The notes under the pieces are model-generated. The model was not told the origin of the DNA. It saw only the letters and a program-made list of their open reading frames with translations, and did no database searches. From positions 1,952,296-2,016,295 of the forward strand of contig NZ_CP142146.1 of NCBI RefSeq assembly GCF_035918315.1: a DNA stretch of 64,000 nt. Reading direction: 5' to 3'. Of the stretch, positions 45,201 to 54,671 are shown one piece after another (the first letter of the stretch is position 1; the number at the start of each line of letters is the position of its first letter). A program made the translations under genes and the position numbers. The stretch is from Vagococcus jeotgali. GTDB taxonomy: Bacteria > Bacillota > Bacilli > Lactobacillales > Vagococcaceae.

Positions 45201-45258
45201 CGGGGAGATATGATTAATGGAAAAAATTATATAAAACATAAAAAGTGAGGTACTATAC

Positions 45259-46881
45259 ATGATTATTGTTTCAGATGTCAGTTTACAATTTCCTGACCGT
45301 AAATTATTTGATGATGTTAATATCAAATTCACACCAGGTAACTGTTACGGGTTAATTGGTGCAAATGGTGCAGGAAAATCTACATTTTTAAAAATTTTAT
45401 CTGGTGAGATTGAACCATCAACTGGATATGTTGCACTTGGACCAGACGAGCGTCTAGCAACACTTAGCCAGAATCACTTTGGCTATGAAGATTACACTGT
45501 TTTAGAAACAGTTATTATGGGACATGAACGCCTTTATGCTGTCATGAAAGAAAAAGATGCTATCTATATGAAAGAAGATTTTTCTGATGAGGATGGTATT
45601 AAAGCTGCTGAACTTGAAGGTGAATTTGCTGAATTAAATGGATGGGAAGCAGAACCTGAGGCGGCTAGCCTTTTGCAAGGTTTAAATATTCCTGAATCAC
45701 TATTAGATGTCAAAATGTCAGAATTGACTGCTGGTCAAAAAGTGAAAGTTTTACTTGCTCAAGCACTATTTGGACAACCTGACGTTCTACTTTTAGATGA
45801 GCCTACAAATGGGTTAGACCGCGAATCAATTGCTTGGTTAGAAGAATTTTTAATCAACTTTGATAATACAGTCATTACAGTATCCCATGACCGTCATTTC
45901 TTAAATAAAGTATGTACACATATGGCCGATTTAGATTTTGGGAAAATCAAAATTTATGTAGGTAACTATGACTTCTGGTTAGAATCAAGCCAATTAGCTG
46001 CTAGACTACAATCGGATCAAAATGCTAAAAAAGAAGAAAAAGTAAAAGAACTACAAGCCTTCATCGCAAGATTTAGTGCCAATGCTTCAAAATCAAAACA
46101 AGCAACGTCTCGTAAAAAAATGCTTGAAAAAATTGAAATAGATGATATTCAACCATCATCTAGGCGCTATCCTTTCGTAGGCTTTAAAGCTGAAAGAGAA
46201 ATTGGTAATGACTTGTTACAAGTTGAAAATATTTCAAAAACAATCGATGGTAAAAAAGTCCTTGATAACATCTCTTTTACTTTAAGAAAAGATGATAAGG
46301 TGGCCTTTATTGCTAAAGATGATACTATCACCACTATCTTATTTAAAATCATCATGGGCGAGATGGAACCTGATTCAGGAACAGTTCGCTGGGGTGTTAC
46401 AACGACTCAAGCTTATTTACCAAAAGATACAAGTAGTGAATTTGACAATGACATGACTATTTTAGATTGGTTACGTCAGTACGCTTCTAAAGAAGAAGAT
46501 GATAACACCTTCTTACGTAGTTTCCTAGGTCGTATGTTATTTTCTGGAGAAGATGTTTTAAAACAAGTTAATGTCTTATCTGGAGGCGAAAAAGTTCGTT
46601 GTATGTTATCTAAATTAATGCTTTCAAAAGCTAACGTTCTTGTTTTAGATGACCCAACGAATCACTTGGACTTAGAGTCAATTACTGCCCTAAATGATGG
46701 TTTAATTGCCTTTAACGGCTCTATTCTTTTCTCCAGTCATGACCATCAGTTTATTGAAACTATTGCCAATCGCATTATTGCTGTTTCTGATCAAGGTGTT
46801 ATTGACCGTGCAGAAACAACGTATGATGAATTCTTAGAAAATGATACAGTGAAAAAACAATTAAAAGACATGTTTAAATAA
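45259..46881 (+). CDS. ABC-F family ATPase (YkpA/YbiT group)
   Basis: The 540-residue soluble protein has two ABC ATPase domains joined by a charged linker (about 240-300, AAKKEEKVKELQAFIARFSANASKS). Walker A GANGAGKST is in the first half, and the LSGGE signature plus LVLDDPTNHLD in the second. The first sequence, MIIVSDVSLQFPDRKLFDDVNIKFTPGNCYG, matches the YkpA/YbiT branch, one of the housekeeping ABC-F translation factors that act on the ribosomal E site. There is no membrane domain. It is a single-gene unit between terminators. Confidence 0.92.
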   Translation: MIIVSDVSLQFPDRKLFDDVNIKFTPGNCYGLIGANGAGKSTFLKILSGEIEPSTGYVALGPDERLATLSQNHFGYEDYTVLETVIMGHERLYAVMKEKDAIYMKEDFSDEDGIKAAELEGEFAELNGWEAEPEAASLLQGLNIPESLLDVKMSELTAGQKVKVLLAQALFGQPDVLLLDEPTNGLDRESIAWLEEFLINFDNTVITVSHDRHFLNKVCTHMADLDFGKIKIYVGNYDFWLESSQLAARLQSDQNAKKEEKVKELQAFIARFSANASKSKQATSRKKMLEKIEIDDIQPSSRRYPFVGFKAEREIGNDLLQVENISKTIDGKKVLDNISFTLRKDDKVAFIAKDDTITTILFKIIMGEMEPDSGTVRWGVTTTQAYLPKDTSSEFDNDMTILDWLRQYASKEEDDNTFLRSFLGRMLFSGEDVLKQVNVLSGGEKVRCMLSKLMLSKANVLVLDDPTNHLDLESITALNDGLIAFNGSILFSSHDHQFIETIANRIIAVSDQGVIDRAETTYDEFLENDTVKKQLKDMFK

Positions 46882-46884
46882 GAA

Positions 46885-46916
46885 AAACCGAGTGATTAAA
46901 AATCACTCGGTTTTTT
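46885..46916. terminator. Bidirectional terminator
   Basis: AACCGAGTGATT and AATCACTCGGTT form a 12-bp stem with T runs on both strands, ending the ABC-F gene and the DUF421 pseudogene. Confidence 0.9.
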
Positions 46917-46920
46917 ATTT

Positions 46921-47550
46921 CTATCCATACAGACTCAGCACTAGCCGTTTATCTAGCCATTCCCCTAGATAAATATTTTTAACATCTACTTCTTGTTTAT
47001 TTAATTCTTGTAATAACCATTCCTTATCTCTGTCAATCATCTCTAAAACATCATCATTTATATACCCATTTGTAATCACAGGAAATTTTATATTATCTTC
47101 CCCGTACAAAATAATCGTGAATTGTCCATTTTGCTCTTGGATAGCTCTTTTAACTTGAGTAGTATCATAAACACCAGATGTTCTAAGTTTAAACATCAAA
47201 TCATTAGCTGATATTCCTTTTTTAGTACATTCATCTACTAGTACAACCCCATTTTTAATGAGCATTGTCGGCTTTCCATTAATTAATCGTTTGACTATAG
47301 CTACGTTTTCCTTTAAATATCTAAAAAATGTTACTAAAAATGTCCATATAACTAAAACTAAAAAATACTGTAGGATAGATATCTAATCACTATAAATCAT
47401 ACCACCAATGATACCACCTAATACAAAATTTTGAAGTTGATCTAAGGGGGATGTTGGAGCTAGATTAGCTTTACCTAATAAGTTCATTTGAACAATAAGA
47501 GTAATTAAACCAATTGCTAATTTAATACCTATTTCCAAATACTCTTTCAT
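46921..47550 (-). pseudogene. DUF421 (YetF-type) membrane protein gene broken by an amber codon
   Basis: Translation from the ATG at 47550 (GGGAG seven bases upstream) gives a DUF421 protein, MKEYLEIGIKLAIGLITLIV..., that stops at codon 56 at TAG (47383-47385). After it the same frame continues for 154 codons (ISILQYFLVLVIW... to the YetF-type C-terminal domain). Total length, about 210 codons, equals that of intact YetF proteins, so one base change created the stop. The 114-residue frame from 47265 is only the soluble C-terminal domain. It pairs with the following DUF3290 gene, as in other Lactobacillales. Confidence 0.85.
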
Positions 47551-47578
47551 ATCATTACTCCCTTACCATATTAATGTG

Positions 47579-48004
47579 TTAATCATTGACTAAAAATGTT
47601 TCTTCTAATCCAAATGAACTATTATCATTATTGAAATTGACCTGATAATAATCATCACCTATTTTTAACAACATCTTATCTTTTAAATACCTTGAATTGA
47701 CACTCAATTCACTAGAAGAAACTTGCTGATTCTTCTCTACACTATTCAAAAAAACAATCATCTGAGATAAGTTGCCTTTATCAACCTTACCTTTTTGATA
47801 ACCATTAAATTGTGTTCCTACTAAAAATACCAACACTAATGAAAATAGCATAATTAAATCACGATATTTTGACCGTTCTTTCTTTTTAGTTCGTCTTAGG
47901 AAAACAAGTAGTAGTAATAATAATGTGACAATAACTAATAAATACTTATATACCTGGTTATTATTTGACTCATAGACAAAATAATCATATGTATAAAAAT
48001 TCAT
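47579..48004 (-). CDS. DUF3290 family membrane protein
   Basis: The 141-residue protein has two membrane segments (about 18-38 and 50-66) and a soluble C-terminal domain (LKDKMLLKIGDDYYQVNF). DUF3290 genes commonly adjoin DUF421 genes. No biochemical role is established. It lies 28 bp before the DUF421 start and was probably co-transcribed with it. Since the DUF421 partner is broken, its own function may also be lost. Confidence 0.8.
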   Translation of the reverse strand: MNFYTYDYFVYESNNNQVYKYLLVIVTLLLLLLVFLRRTKKKERSKYRDLIMLFSLVLVFLVGTQFNGYQKGKVDKGNLSQMIVFLNSVEKNQQVSSSELSVNSRYLKDKMLLKIGDDYYQVNFNNDNSSFGLEETFLVND

Positions 48005-48031
48005 ATTAACTCATCCTCACTACCTATTTTA

Positions 48032-48062
48032 TAAAAAAACAAACTAACTATTTAGTTAGCTT
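48032..48062 (-). terminator. Terminator of degV
   Basis: CAAGCTAACTA and TAGTTAGTTTG (one mismatch) form a stem followed by TTTTTTT on the minus strand. Confidence 0.78.
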
Positions 48063-48933
48063 GTCGTTTTCTCCCAAATGAAAATACAGCAAGAGCACCA
48101 TCCCCAGTATGACTGGCTATTGTAGGCCCCATTGGTCTGACATCTACCCCTTTAACAGGTAATACATTTAATAATTCATCACGTAACTTTTGACCTGCAA
48201 CTTCATCCCCTGCATGAGCAACAATTAATTTTTGCTCTTCTGGATTTTCAATTGTTTCTTGAGTCAAAGCAACTAATCGACTTATCGACTTATTACGACC
48301 ACGAACTTTCCCTACATTTATCAACTGACCAGCTAAATTCATACAAATAATTGGTTTTATTCGAATCATACCGCCAATAACTGCTGAACGCTTAGAGATA
48401 CGTCCCCCACGCTCTAAATAATCTAAATCATCAACAGTCACCCATGAATTAAGACGTGGACTCATCTCATCTAACCAGCCTAATACTTCATCTAAGCTCT
48501 TTTTCTCTCTTCTGAAACTTATGACATGCTCCACTAGTAAACCTTCTCCTAGACAGGCCGCTTTTGAATCTACAATGGTAATAAGTTGTTTTCCATGCTC
48601 ATCTTCTATCATTTTTAAAGCTGATAAAGCATTATTATAAGAACCACTTAAACCTGAAGTAAAAGCAACATATAAAAGTGGTTTTTCGCTATTAATATAA
48701 TCTTTAAAAACATCTAAATAAGTTCCAATATTAATTTGAGATGTTGTTGGTGTCGCACCTTCTTTAATTTGTTCCATAAACCAGTTTAATTTAAATGTTT
48801 TTTGAAAATCATCTAAATACTCCTTATCATTCATCTGAACAATCATACTTACTTTTCTAATACCCTCATCTTCTAGCTCGTCATATCTTAAATCACAACA
48901 AGAATCAACTAATAAATCAAATTTTGTTTCCAT
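48052..48933 (-). CDS. DegV/FakB-family fatty acid-binding protein
   Basis: The 293-residue protein carries LLVDSCCDL (start of the DegV fold), TPTTSQIN, AFTSGLSGSYNNAL (lipid-head binding Ser/Thr), and RKSKSISR-type basic patch. DegV/FakB proteins bind a fatty acid and present it to FakA kinase for phosphorylation into phospholipids. No fakA is in the window. The start is taken as the second of two adjacent ATG codons, with GGGG eight bases upstream; the open frame extends twelve codons further. Confidence 0.87.
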   Translation of the reverse strand: METKFDLLVDSCCDLRYDELEDEGIRKVSMIVQMNDKEYLDDFQKTFKLNWFMEQIKEGATPTTSQINIGTYLDVFKDYINSEKPLLYVAFTSGLSGSYNNALSALKMIEDEHGKQLITIVDSKAACLGEGLLVEHVISFRREKKSLDEVLGWLDEMSPRLNSWVTVDDLDYLERGGRISKRSAVIGGMIRIKPIICMNLAGQLINVGKVRGRNKSISRLVALTQETIENPEEQKLIVAHAGDEVAGQKLRDELLNVLPVKGVDVRPMGPTIASHTGDGALAVFSFGRKRQAN

Positions 48934-49033
48934 CATACCTACCCCTATCTCCGTACTCTTATTTACCATTATATAACAAAATACAAAAAAAAGAGAATAT
49001 CATCTCTCCTAATTATTTCTCACATGATTTTAA

Positions 49034-49073
49034 ACAAAAAAGACAGTTGTGATAAAATCACTAACTGTCTTTT
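49034..49073 (-). terminator. Terminator of the APC permease gene
   Basis: AAAGACAGTT and AACTGTCTTT form the outer stem, extended by TGAT/ATCA with one mismatch, and followed by a T run on the minus strand. Confidence 0.82.
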
Positions 49074-49080
49074 AGTTTAA

Positions 49081-50556
49081 TTATTTAGTTTTCGTTTTAG
49101 TTTTTGTGGTATTTGATTTACTTTTAGTTGATGATGTTGTCGCTGGCGTATTTTGAATACGATGTTTTTTACTATAAAAATGATAAAATGCAAAAGGAAT
49201 AATTAACGTTACGATAAAGCTTCCTGTTAGAGTCACAATATACGCTGTCGCTTCAGATCCTTTTAGTACAGCTGAAGGAATAAATGAAGAAATCATAGCT
49301 AACACTGAGATAATAAAACCAAAGCTTGCTACAATAACTTTCACTGTTTTTCCACCAGGTACTTGATAAGTACGTTTCATTGATTGATTCTCTTTCTTAA
49401 GGATTAATGCAAAATATCCTAAGTAGAACAATACATAAGCACTTAAGTAGATAATAACACTTAATGATACAGCAGTTAAGAAGGAAACTTGGCTTCCGCC
49501 ACCACTACCGCTACCACCACTAAAGGTTAAAACAGCAGCCCAAACAGATACAACAATACCTTGAACAATTAATAATGGAACAGGCACGCCTGCTTTATTA
49601 ACACCTTTAAACTTAGCAGGTAGTAATCCTTTTTTAGCAACGAATAATAATCCAGAAGTTGGACTAACAATCCATGAACTAACTTGAGCAAGTACACCAA
49701 ATGTTACTAAAACAGATAATGTTTTGACTGCCCAACCAGCACCTGGTAACAGTGCTTTAAATGCTTCGATAACACCAGTGTTTAAACCAATTTTATCAGC
49801 AGGAATAACCATAGATACAGCACCCCCACCAATAACACTTAAAACAATCCCAACGATAACTAAGTAAATCATCATTAATGGATAGTTTTTAGACGGGTTA
49901 TCTAACTCATCAATTTTCGGAGCAGATGCTTCAACCCCCATGTAAGCAATCATAAAGGTTACAAGTGCTGAAAAGTTTTTTCCAGTCGGGAAGAACGGTT
50001 TATCAGAATATGATGGTGCGATTGGTTGACCGCTTACCACATATTTAATAGTTAAAATTAATAAAATAATAACTGGTATAATAATCCCAAAAATAAAACC
50101 AATTTTAGAGATTTGTGATGTTAATTTTGTTCCCTTCATTTGGATGAAAGTAAATACCCAAAATATTACTAATACTAATGCAAACTTAATCATTTTATTA
50201 TTATTAAGTTCTGGCATATTTAAAATTTCAGATAAAGCTCCAATGATAAAATAAATCATTGTAACAAAACCAACTGTTACTTGGAACCACTGGAAGAAAA
50301 TGGCAGCAAATCCGTAATTCTCTCCAAGAGTATTACCAACCCATCCAAAGATTCCTCCTTCTTTAATTTCATCTGTTGAAGCCATTTCAGCTGCAACTAA
50401 TGCTGTTGGTAAAAACCAAAATATCCCACACAATAGTAGGAAAAAAATAAGCGTTTTTCCTGATTCTGCGAAGGTTGGATAACCATAAACTGTAATAAAC
50501 AGTGCCGCTGTCATCGAGAAAAAACTAAATAGAGATAATTTCTTAGTCCCTTGCAT
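49081..50556 (-). CDS. APC-family amino acid permease (glutamate:GABA antiporter-like)
   Basis: The 491-residue carrier has 12 membrane spans (about 8-460) and a Thr/Lys-rich soluble tail (SSTKSKSNTTKTKTKTK). EIKEGGIFGWV near residue 62 and YMGVEASAPKIDELDNPSKNYP (about 205-226) are typical of the GadC-like branch, which includes amino acid/amine exchangers of decarboxylase systems. No decarboxylase is nearby, so the substrate is unknown. A 384-bp spacer with an inverted repeat precedes it. Confidence 0.85.
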   Translation of the reverse strand: MQGTKKLSLFSFFSMTAALFITVYGYPTFAESGKTLIFFLLLCGIFWFLPTALVAAEMASTDEIKEGGIFGWVGNTLGENYGFAAIFFQWFQVTVGFVTMIYFIIGALSEILNMPELNNNKMIKFALVLVIFWVFTFIQMKGTKLTSQISKIGFIFGIIIPVIILLILTIKYVVSGQPIAPSYSDKPFFPTGKNFSALVTFMIAYMGVEASAPKIDELDNPSKNYPLMMIYLVIVGIVLSVIGGGAVSMVIPADKIGLNTGVIEAFKALLPGAGWAVKTLSVLVTFGVLAQVSSWIVSPTSGLLFVAKKGLLPAKFKGVNKAGVPVPLLIVQGIVVSVWAAVLTFSGGSGSGGGSQVSFLTAVSLSVIIYLSAYVLFYLGYFALILKKENQSMKRTYQVPGGKTVKVIVASFGFIISVLAMISSFIPSAVLKGSEATAYIVTLTGSFIVTLIIPFAFYHFYSKKHRIQNTPATTSSTKSKSNTTKTKTKTK

Positions 50557-50891
50557 AATGTTTACATCCTTTCATTGATAAATATTTATTCTTTTGTCAA
50601 AAGAACATAGTTGTACGTAAGTGGTTAAGTAATAAATAAATAACTGATGCAATATCTAAACTATACCCACTCACTATAATAAAGATATCCCTTAAATAAA
50701 TTGCTACATCTTAATTTATTACACCATTGTTATTTGAATTAGATTTATTTAAAACGGTACTTTATCATAACCTATGAATCACTATACTAACTATAGTGGA
50801 ACTAGTCAATTAAAAAGGATAGTTTCAAAATAATCTGCCTTAATAAACAAAAAACAATACAATTATTCATAATCAGGCGTAAAAAATTACG
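50557..50891. other. Spacer upstream of the APC permease gene
   Basis: AT-rich, without coding potential. It contains the inverted repeat CACTATA-ctaac-TATAGTG (50780-50798), a candidate operator. I find no promoter with good -35 and -10 spacing. Confidence 0.45.
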
Positions 50892-50929
50892 AATGAAGAG
50901 AATAACTTCGAAAAGTTATTCTCTTCATT
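50892..50929 (-). terminator. Terminator of purA
   Basis: AATGAAGAGAATAACTT and its complement form a 17-bp stem with a four-base loop; a T-rich stretch follows a few bases later on the minus strand. Confidence 0.82.
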
Positions 50930-50940
50930 TTACTGTTTAA

Positions 50941-52233
50941 TTAAACTTGTTCCCAAATATCTTCTAAGACGTTTGTTTGTTCTCTATCTGGTCCTACGGA
51001 AAATGTTGTGATTGGAACACCAACTAATTCAGAAACACGTAATACGTAGTTTCTAGCATTTTCTGGTAATTCTTCCAAAGTTTTACAAGCTGTAACATCT
51101 TCTTGCCAACCTGGTAGCTCTTCATAGATTGGTTTACAACGTGATAATTCTTTTAGACTTGCTGGATAATGAGTAATGGTTTCTCCGTCTAAATCATAAG
51201 CTGTACAGATTTTAACTGTAGGCAAACCTGTTAACACATCAATTGAGTTTAGTGATAAATTAGTAATACCTGAAACACGTTTAGAATGACGCATCACAAC
51301 AGCATCAAACCAACCAACACGTCTAGGACGCCCTGTAGTTGTACCGTACTCACGACCAACTTCTCTAATAGTATCTCCTGTTGCATCAAATAACTCTGTT
51401 GGGAATGGTCCATCACCAACACGTGACGTATAAGCTTTACATACACCGACTACTTTATTAACTTTAGTTGGCCCAACTCCTGTTCCAATTGCTACACCAC
51501 CAGCTACTGGATTTGAAGAAGTAACAAATGGATATGTACCTTGATCAATATCAAGCATAACCCCTTGTGCTCCTTCAAATAAAACATGGTGACCATTATC
51601 TAGCGCATCATTTAAAATAACTGAAGTATCAGTCACATATTGTTTTAATAATTGACCATACTCATAGTATTCTTCAAAAATATCATCAAAATCAATACCA
51701 TCTACTTCATATATTTTTGTAAAAACTTTATTCTTTTCATCTAAATTTATTTTCAATCTTTCAGCGAAGACTTCTTTATCTAATAAATCAGCTAAGCGAA
51801 TACCCACTCGAGCTGCTTTATCCATATAAGCTGGTCCAATCCCTTTAATAGTTGTTCCAATTTTTTGATCGCCTTTTGCTTCTTCTTGTAAGCGATCTAA
51901 TAAGATATGATATGGTAAGATAACATGGGCACGATCAGAAATTCTTAAATTATCTGTTGGAATACTATGATCTTTTAAATAATCTAATTCTTTTACTAGA
52001 GATTTTGGATTAACAACAACCCCGTTACCAATAATACTAATTTTATCTTGATAAAAAATACCTGATGGAATCAAATGAAGCTTATATGTCGTTCCATCAA
52101 ATTGTATGGTATGTCCTGCATTGTCCCCACCTTGGTATCTTGCGATTACTTCAGCACGTTCACTTAAAAAATCAGTGATTTTTCCTTTACCTTCGTCTCC
52201 CCACTGAGTTCCTACTACTACAACTGATGACAT
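50941..52233 (-). CDS. purA: Adenylosuccinate synthetase
   Basis: The 430-residue enzyme joins IMP and aspartate using GTP, the first step from IMP to AMP. Conserved: [15 protein letters not shown] (P-loop, about 3-17), [32 protein letters not shown], and [10 protein letters not shown]. Length is standard. GGAG is placed seven bases before the ATG. It is a single-gene unit with its own promoter and terminator between dnaB and the permease gene. Confidence 0.98.
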   Translation of the reverse strand: MSSVVVVGTQWGDEGKGKITDFLSERAEVIARYQGGDNAGHTIQFDGTTYKLHLIPSGIFYQDKISIIGNGVVVNPKSLVKELDYLKDHSIPTDNLRISDRAHVILPYHILLDRLQEEAKGDQKIGTTIKGIGPAYMDKAARVGIRLADLLDKEVFAERLKINLDEKNKVFTKIYEVDGIDFDDIFEEYYEYGQLLKQYVTDTSVILNDALDNGHHVLFEGAQGVMLDIDQGTYPFVTSSNPVAGGVAIGTGVGPTKVNKVVGVCKAYTSRVGDGPFPTELFDATGDTIREVGREYGTTTGRPRRVGWFDAVVMRHSKRVSGITNLSLNSIDVLTGLPTVKICTAYDLDGETITHYPASLKELSRCKPIYEELPGWQEDVTACKTLEELPENARNYVLRVSELVGVPITTFSVGPDREQTNVLEDIWEQV

Positions 52234-52271
52234 ATGAACACTCCGTTCCCTTATTTTTTCATTACCTAACT

Positions 52272-52300
52272 ATACTATCAGATTTTTACTCTGATTTCAA
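52272..52300 (-). promoter_or_regulatory. Promoter of purA with embedded inverted repeat
   Basis: TTGAAA and TAGTAT are 17 bp apart on the minus strand. The spacer and flanks hold ATCAGA-gtaaaaa-TCTGAT, an inverted repeat that may be an operator. A PurBox-like sequence, AAATACGAACATT (52344-52356, plus strand, one mismatch to AWWWCCGAACWWT), lies further upstream at the end of dnaB. Confidence 0.6.
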
Positions 52301-52354
52301 TAAAAACTGAACTTTATTTTATATAATAAAAATTATAGAAGTAAAATACGAACA

Positions 52355-53728
52355 TTAGAACTCTTCACGAGGTGAAATAGAGGTAAATTTATTATATTCT
52401 TTAACAAACATTAATTCTACTGTCCCTCTTGCTCCACTTCTGTTCTTTTCAATAATAACTTCAATAATATTATTTGATTCAGCCTCTTCACGTCTTTCAC
52501 CGTCATCATCCTCACCATCACGTTGATAATAATCATCACGATATAAAAAGGCTACAATATCAGCATCCTGTTCAATTGATCCAGATTCTCTAATATCACT
52601 TAAAACTGGACGCTTATCTTGTCTTTGCTCCACCCCACGTGATAGCTGTGATAAAGCAATAACTGGTACTTTTAATTCCTTAGCTAATTTTTTTAATTGT
52701 CTAGAAATTTCAGATACTTCTTGCTGACGGTTTTCTCGTCCTGTTCCTTCAATTAGCTGTAAATAATCAATTAGGATTAAGCCTAAATCGCCTTGTTCTT
52801 GAGCAAGTTTCCGACATTTAGCCCGAATTTCAGATATTTTAATCCCTGGAGTATCATCAATAAAAATATTAGCTCTAGATAAACTACCCATCGCAACAAT
52901 CAAACTATTCCATTCATCATCAGTTAATTGTCCTGTTTTTAAGTGACTAGCTTCAATTGATCCTTCTGAACATAACATACGATTGACTAAAGATTCAGCA
53001 CTCATCTCTAAACTAAAAATAGCTACTGACTCACTCGACATTGTCCCTACATTTTGAGCAATATTTAAAGCAAAAGCCGTTTTCCCAACAGCTGGTCTTG
53101 CTGCTAAAATAATTAGCTCCTCAGATTGAAGACCAGCAGTCATTTTATCTAAAGCATGGTACCCAGTTGCAAGACCTGTGATTGCATCACCTTGTTGAGA
53201 TAGTTTTTCAATTTGAGTAATTGATTCTCCCAAAACATCAGAAATAGCTAAGAAACCACTACGATTTCTTTTTTCTGCCACTTCTAAAATGCTTTTTTCT
53301 GCATCATTTAAAATAGTATCGACATCTTCTTCTTGTTCAAATCCTTTGGTTACAATATCTGTAGCTGTTTGAATTAATTTTCTAAGTAGTGATTTTTGTT
53401 CTACTATTTTAGAATAATGCCCCACATTAGCAGCTGTAGGGACACTTGAGGTTAATTCAGATAAATAGCTGATACCACCAATATCTTCTATCAAGTTTTT
53501 CTGTTCTAATTCATCTTTCATTGTAATAACATCAATCGCTTCATTACGACTACTCAAATCTATCATCGTTTGGAATAATAATTGATGGGCTCTTCTATAA
53601 AAATCTGCCGAATCAATATATTCCATAGCTTCAATTAAAGCACTAGCATCAAGAAATACAGATCCCAGTACTGCTTGCTCTGCTTCAATACTTTGTGGTG
53701 GTATTCTATCTTGTTGAATAAACTCCAT
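52355..53728 (-). CDS. dnaB: Replicative DNA helicase
   Basis: The 457-residue hexameric helicase (called DnaC in Bacillus) unwinds DNA at the replication fork. It has an N-terminal DnaG-binding domain (about 10-110, PQSIEAEQAVLGSVFLD) and a RecA-type domain with ARPAVGKTAFALNIA (Walker A, about 209-223), ILIDYLQLI (Walker B) and SDIRESGSIEQDAD. It follows rplI by 19 bp, the usual Firmicutes order. GAGGG precedes the ATG. Confidence 0.97.
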   Translation of the reverse strand: MEFIQQDRIPPQSIEAEQAVLGSVFLDASALIEAMEYIDSADFYRRAHQLLFQTMIDLSSRNEAIDVITMKDELEQKNLIEDIGGISYLSELTSSVPTAANVGHYSKIVEQKSLLRKLIQTATDIVTKGFEQEEDVDTILNDAEKSILEVAEKRNRSGFLAISDVLGESITQIEKLSQQGDAITGLATGYHALDKMTAGLQSEELIILAARPAVGKTAFALNIAQNVGTMSSESVAIFSLEMSAESLVNRMLCSEGSIEASHLKTGQLTDDEWNSLIVAMGSLSRANIFIDDTPGIKISEIRAKCRKLAQEQGDLGLILIDYLQLIEGTGRENRQQEVSEISRQLKKLAKELKVPVIALSQLSRGVEQRQDKRPVLSDIRESGSIEQDADIVAFLYRDDYYQRDGEDDDGERREEAESNNIIEVIIEKNRSGARGTVELMFVKEYNKFTSISPREEF

Positions 53729-53747
53729 TACTATCCCTCTATTCTAT

Positions 53748-54200
53748 TTATTCAACAATAACATGAACTCTTAATTTAGCTGTAACATCTTTATGTAGTT
53801 TAACTGTTACATTTGTATAACCTAATGTTTTAATAGGTTGTGGTAAATCCATTTTTCTCTTATCTACTTTGATACCATGCTGTTTATTTAAAGCATCAGT
53901 AATTTGTTTTGAGGGGATAGAACCAAATAAACGACTATCCTCACCTGCCTTAGATTTAATAATGACTTCAAATTTTTCATCTTCAAATTTTTCTTTTAGT
54001 TGTTTAGCTTCTTCTAAAATCTCAGCATCCTCTTTAGCTTTAGCTTTCTCTTTTCCTTTTAACTCACTTAAAGCTTGAGGAGTTGCCTCTACTGCTAACC
54101 CTTTTTTTAATAAAAAGTTTTGAGCATATCCTACTGCTACATCTTTCACTTCACCTTTGTTACCTTTACCTTTAACATCTTGTAAGAATATAACTTTCAT
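53748..54200 (-). CDS. rplI: 50S ribosomal protein L9
   Basis: The 150-residue L9 has the N-terminal RNA-binding motif [30 protein letters not shown], a long connecting helix (about 40-75) and a C-terminal domain. It binds 23S rRNA near the L1 stalk. GGAG is upstream. Many relatives have gdpP directly before it; here the 211-bp spacer holds only a promoter, a parS site and the rpsR terminator. Confidence 0.98.
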   Translation of the reverse strand: MKVIFLQDVKGKGNKGEVKDVAVGYAQNFLLKKGLAVEATPQALSELKGKEKAKAKEDAEILEEAKQLKEKFEDEKFEVIIKSKAGEDSRLFGSIPSKQITDALNKQHGIKVDKRKMDLPQPIKTLGYTNVTVKLHKDVTAKLRVHVIVE

Positions 54201-54236
54201 ATATAAACACTCCTATCATTTTCCAATTACCTTATC

Positions 54237-54265
54237 ATTTTAACACAAATCTCTTTAATCTTAAA
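54237..54265 (-). promoter_or_regulatory. Promoter of rplI-dnaB
   Basis: TTTAAG and TAAAAT are 17 bp apart on the minus strand, directly next to the parS site. Confidence 0.6.
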
Positions 54266-54275
54266 CTTATGTAAA

Positions 54276-54291
54276 TGTTTCACGTGAAACA
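54276..54291. other. parS site 1 (ParB/Spo0J binding)
   Basis: TGTTTCACGTGAAACA is the perfect 16-bp parS palindrome of Firmicutes. It lies about 8.7 kb from the oriC spacer, upstream of the rplI promoter. Confidence 0.93.
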
Positions 54292-54376
54292 AAAATATAC
54301 TTAACTTATTTTTTAGACTAAGCTCATATAAGATGTATAAAAATTAATTTAACTAATAATCTATTTCTCACTGAAA

Positions 54377-54406
54377 TAAAAAAAGACATTCAAATGAATG
54401 TCTTTT
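54377..54406 (-). terminator. Terminator of rpsF-ssb-rpsR
   Basis: AAAAGACATTC and GAATGTCTTTT form an 11-bp stem with a 4-base loop, followed by a T run on the minus strand. Confidence 0.9.
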
Positions 54407-54411
54407 GATTT

Positions 54412-54651
54412 CTATTCTTCACCAACGAATGGTAATAATCCCATAATTCTTGCACGTTTAATTGCAATCGTTAATTTACGTTGATATTTAGCGCTTGTTC
54501 CTGTAACACGACGAGGTAAAATTTTACCACGTTCAGAAATGAAACGTTTTAATAATTCAACATCTTTATAATCGATATGGTCGATGTGGTTAGCTGTAAA
54601 GTAACATACTTTACGACGGCGACGTCCGCCTCTTCTTTGTTGAGCTGCCAT
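54412..54651 (-). CDS. rpsR: 30S ribosomal protein S18
   Basis: The 79-residue S18 ([20 protein letters not shown]..., then [31 protein letters not shown]) binds S6 on the 30S platform. Only one Cys (Cys16) remains at the start, so this is the zinc-free form. AGGAGGG precedes it. It follows ssb by 20 bp. Confidence 0.98.
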   Translation of the reverse strand: MAAQQRRGGRRRRKVCYFTANHIDHIDYKDVELLKRFISERGKILPRRVTGTSAKYQRKLTIAIKRARIMGLLPFVGEE

Positions 54652-54671
54652 TATATAATTGCCCTCCTATT

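Noticed and set aside
46921-47265. 114-residue frame as an independent gene
   Set aside because: Its frame is continuous with an upstream DUF421 N-terminus across one TAG, so it is the tail of a broken gene.
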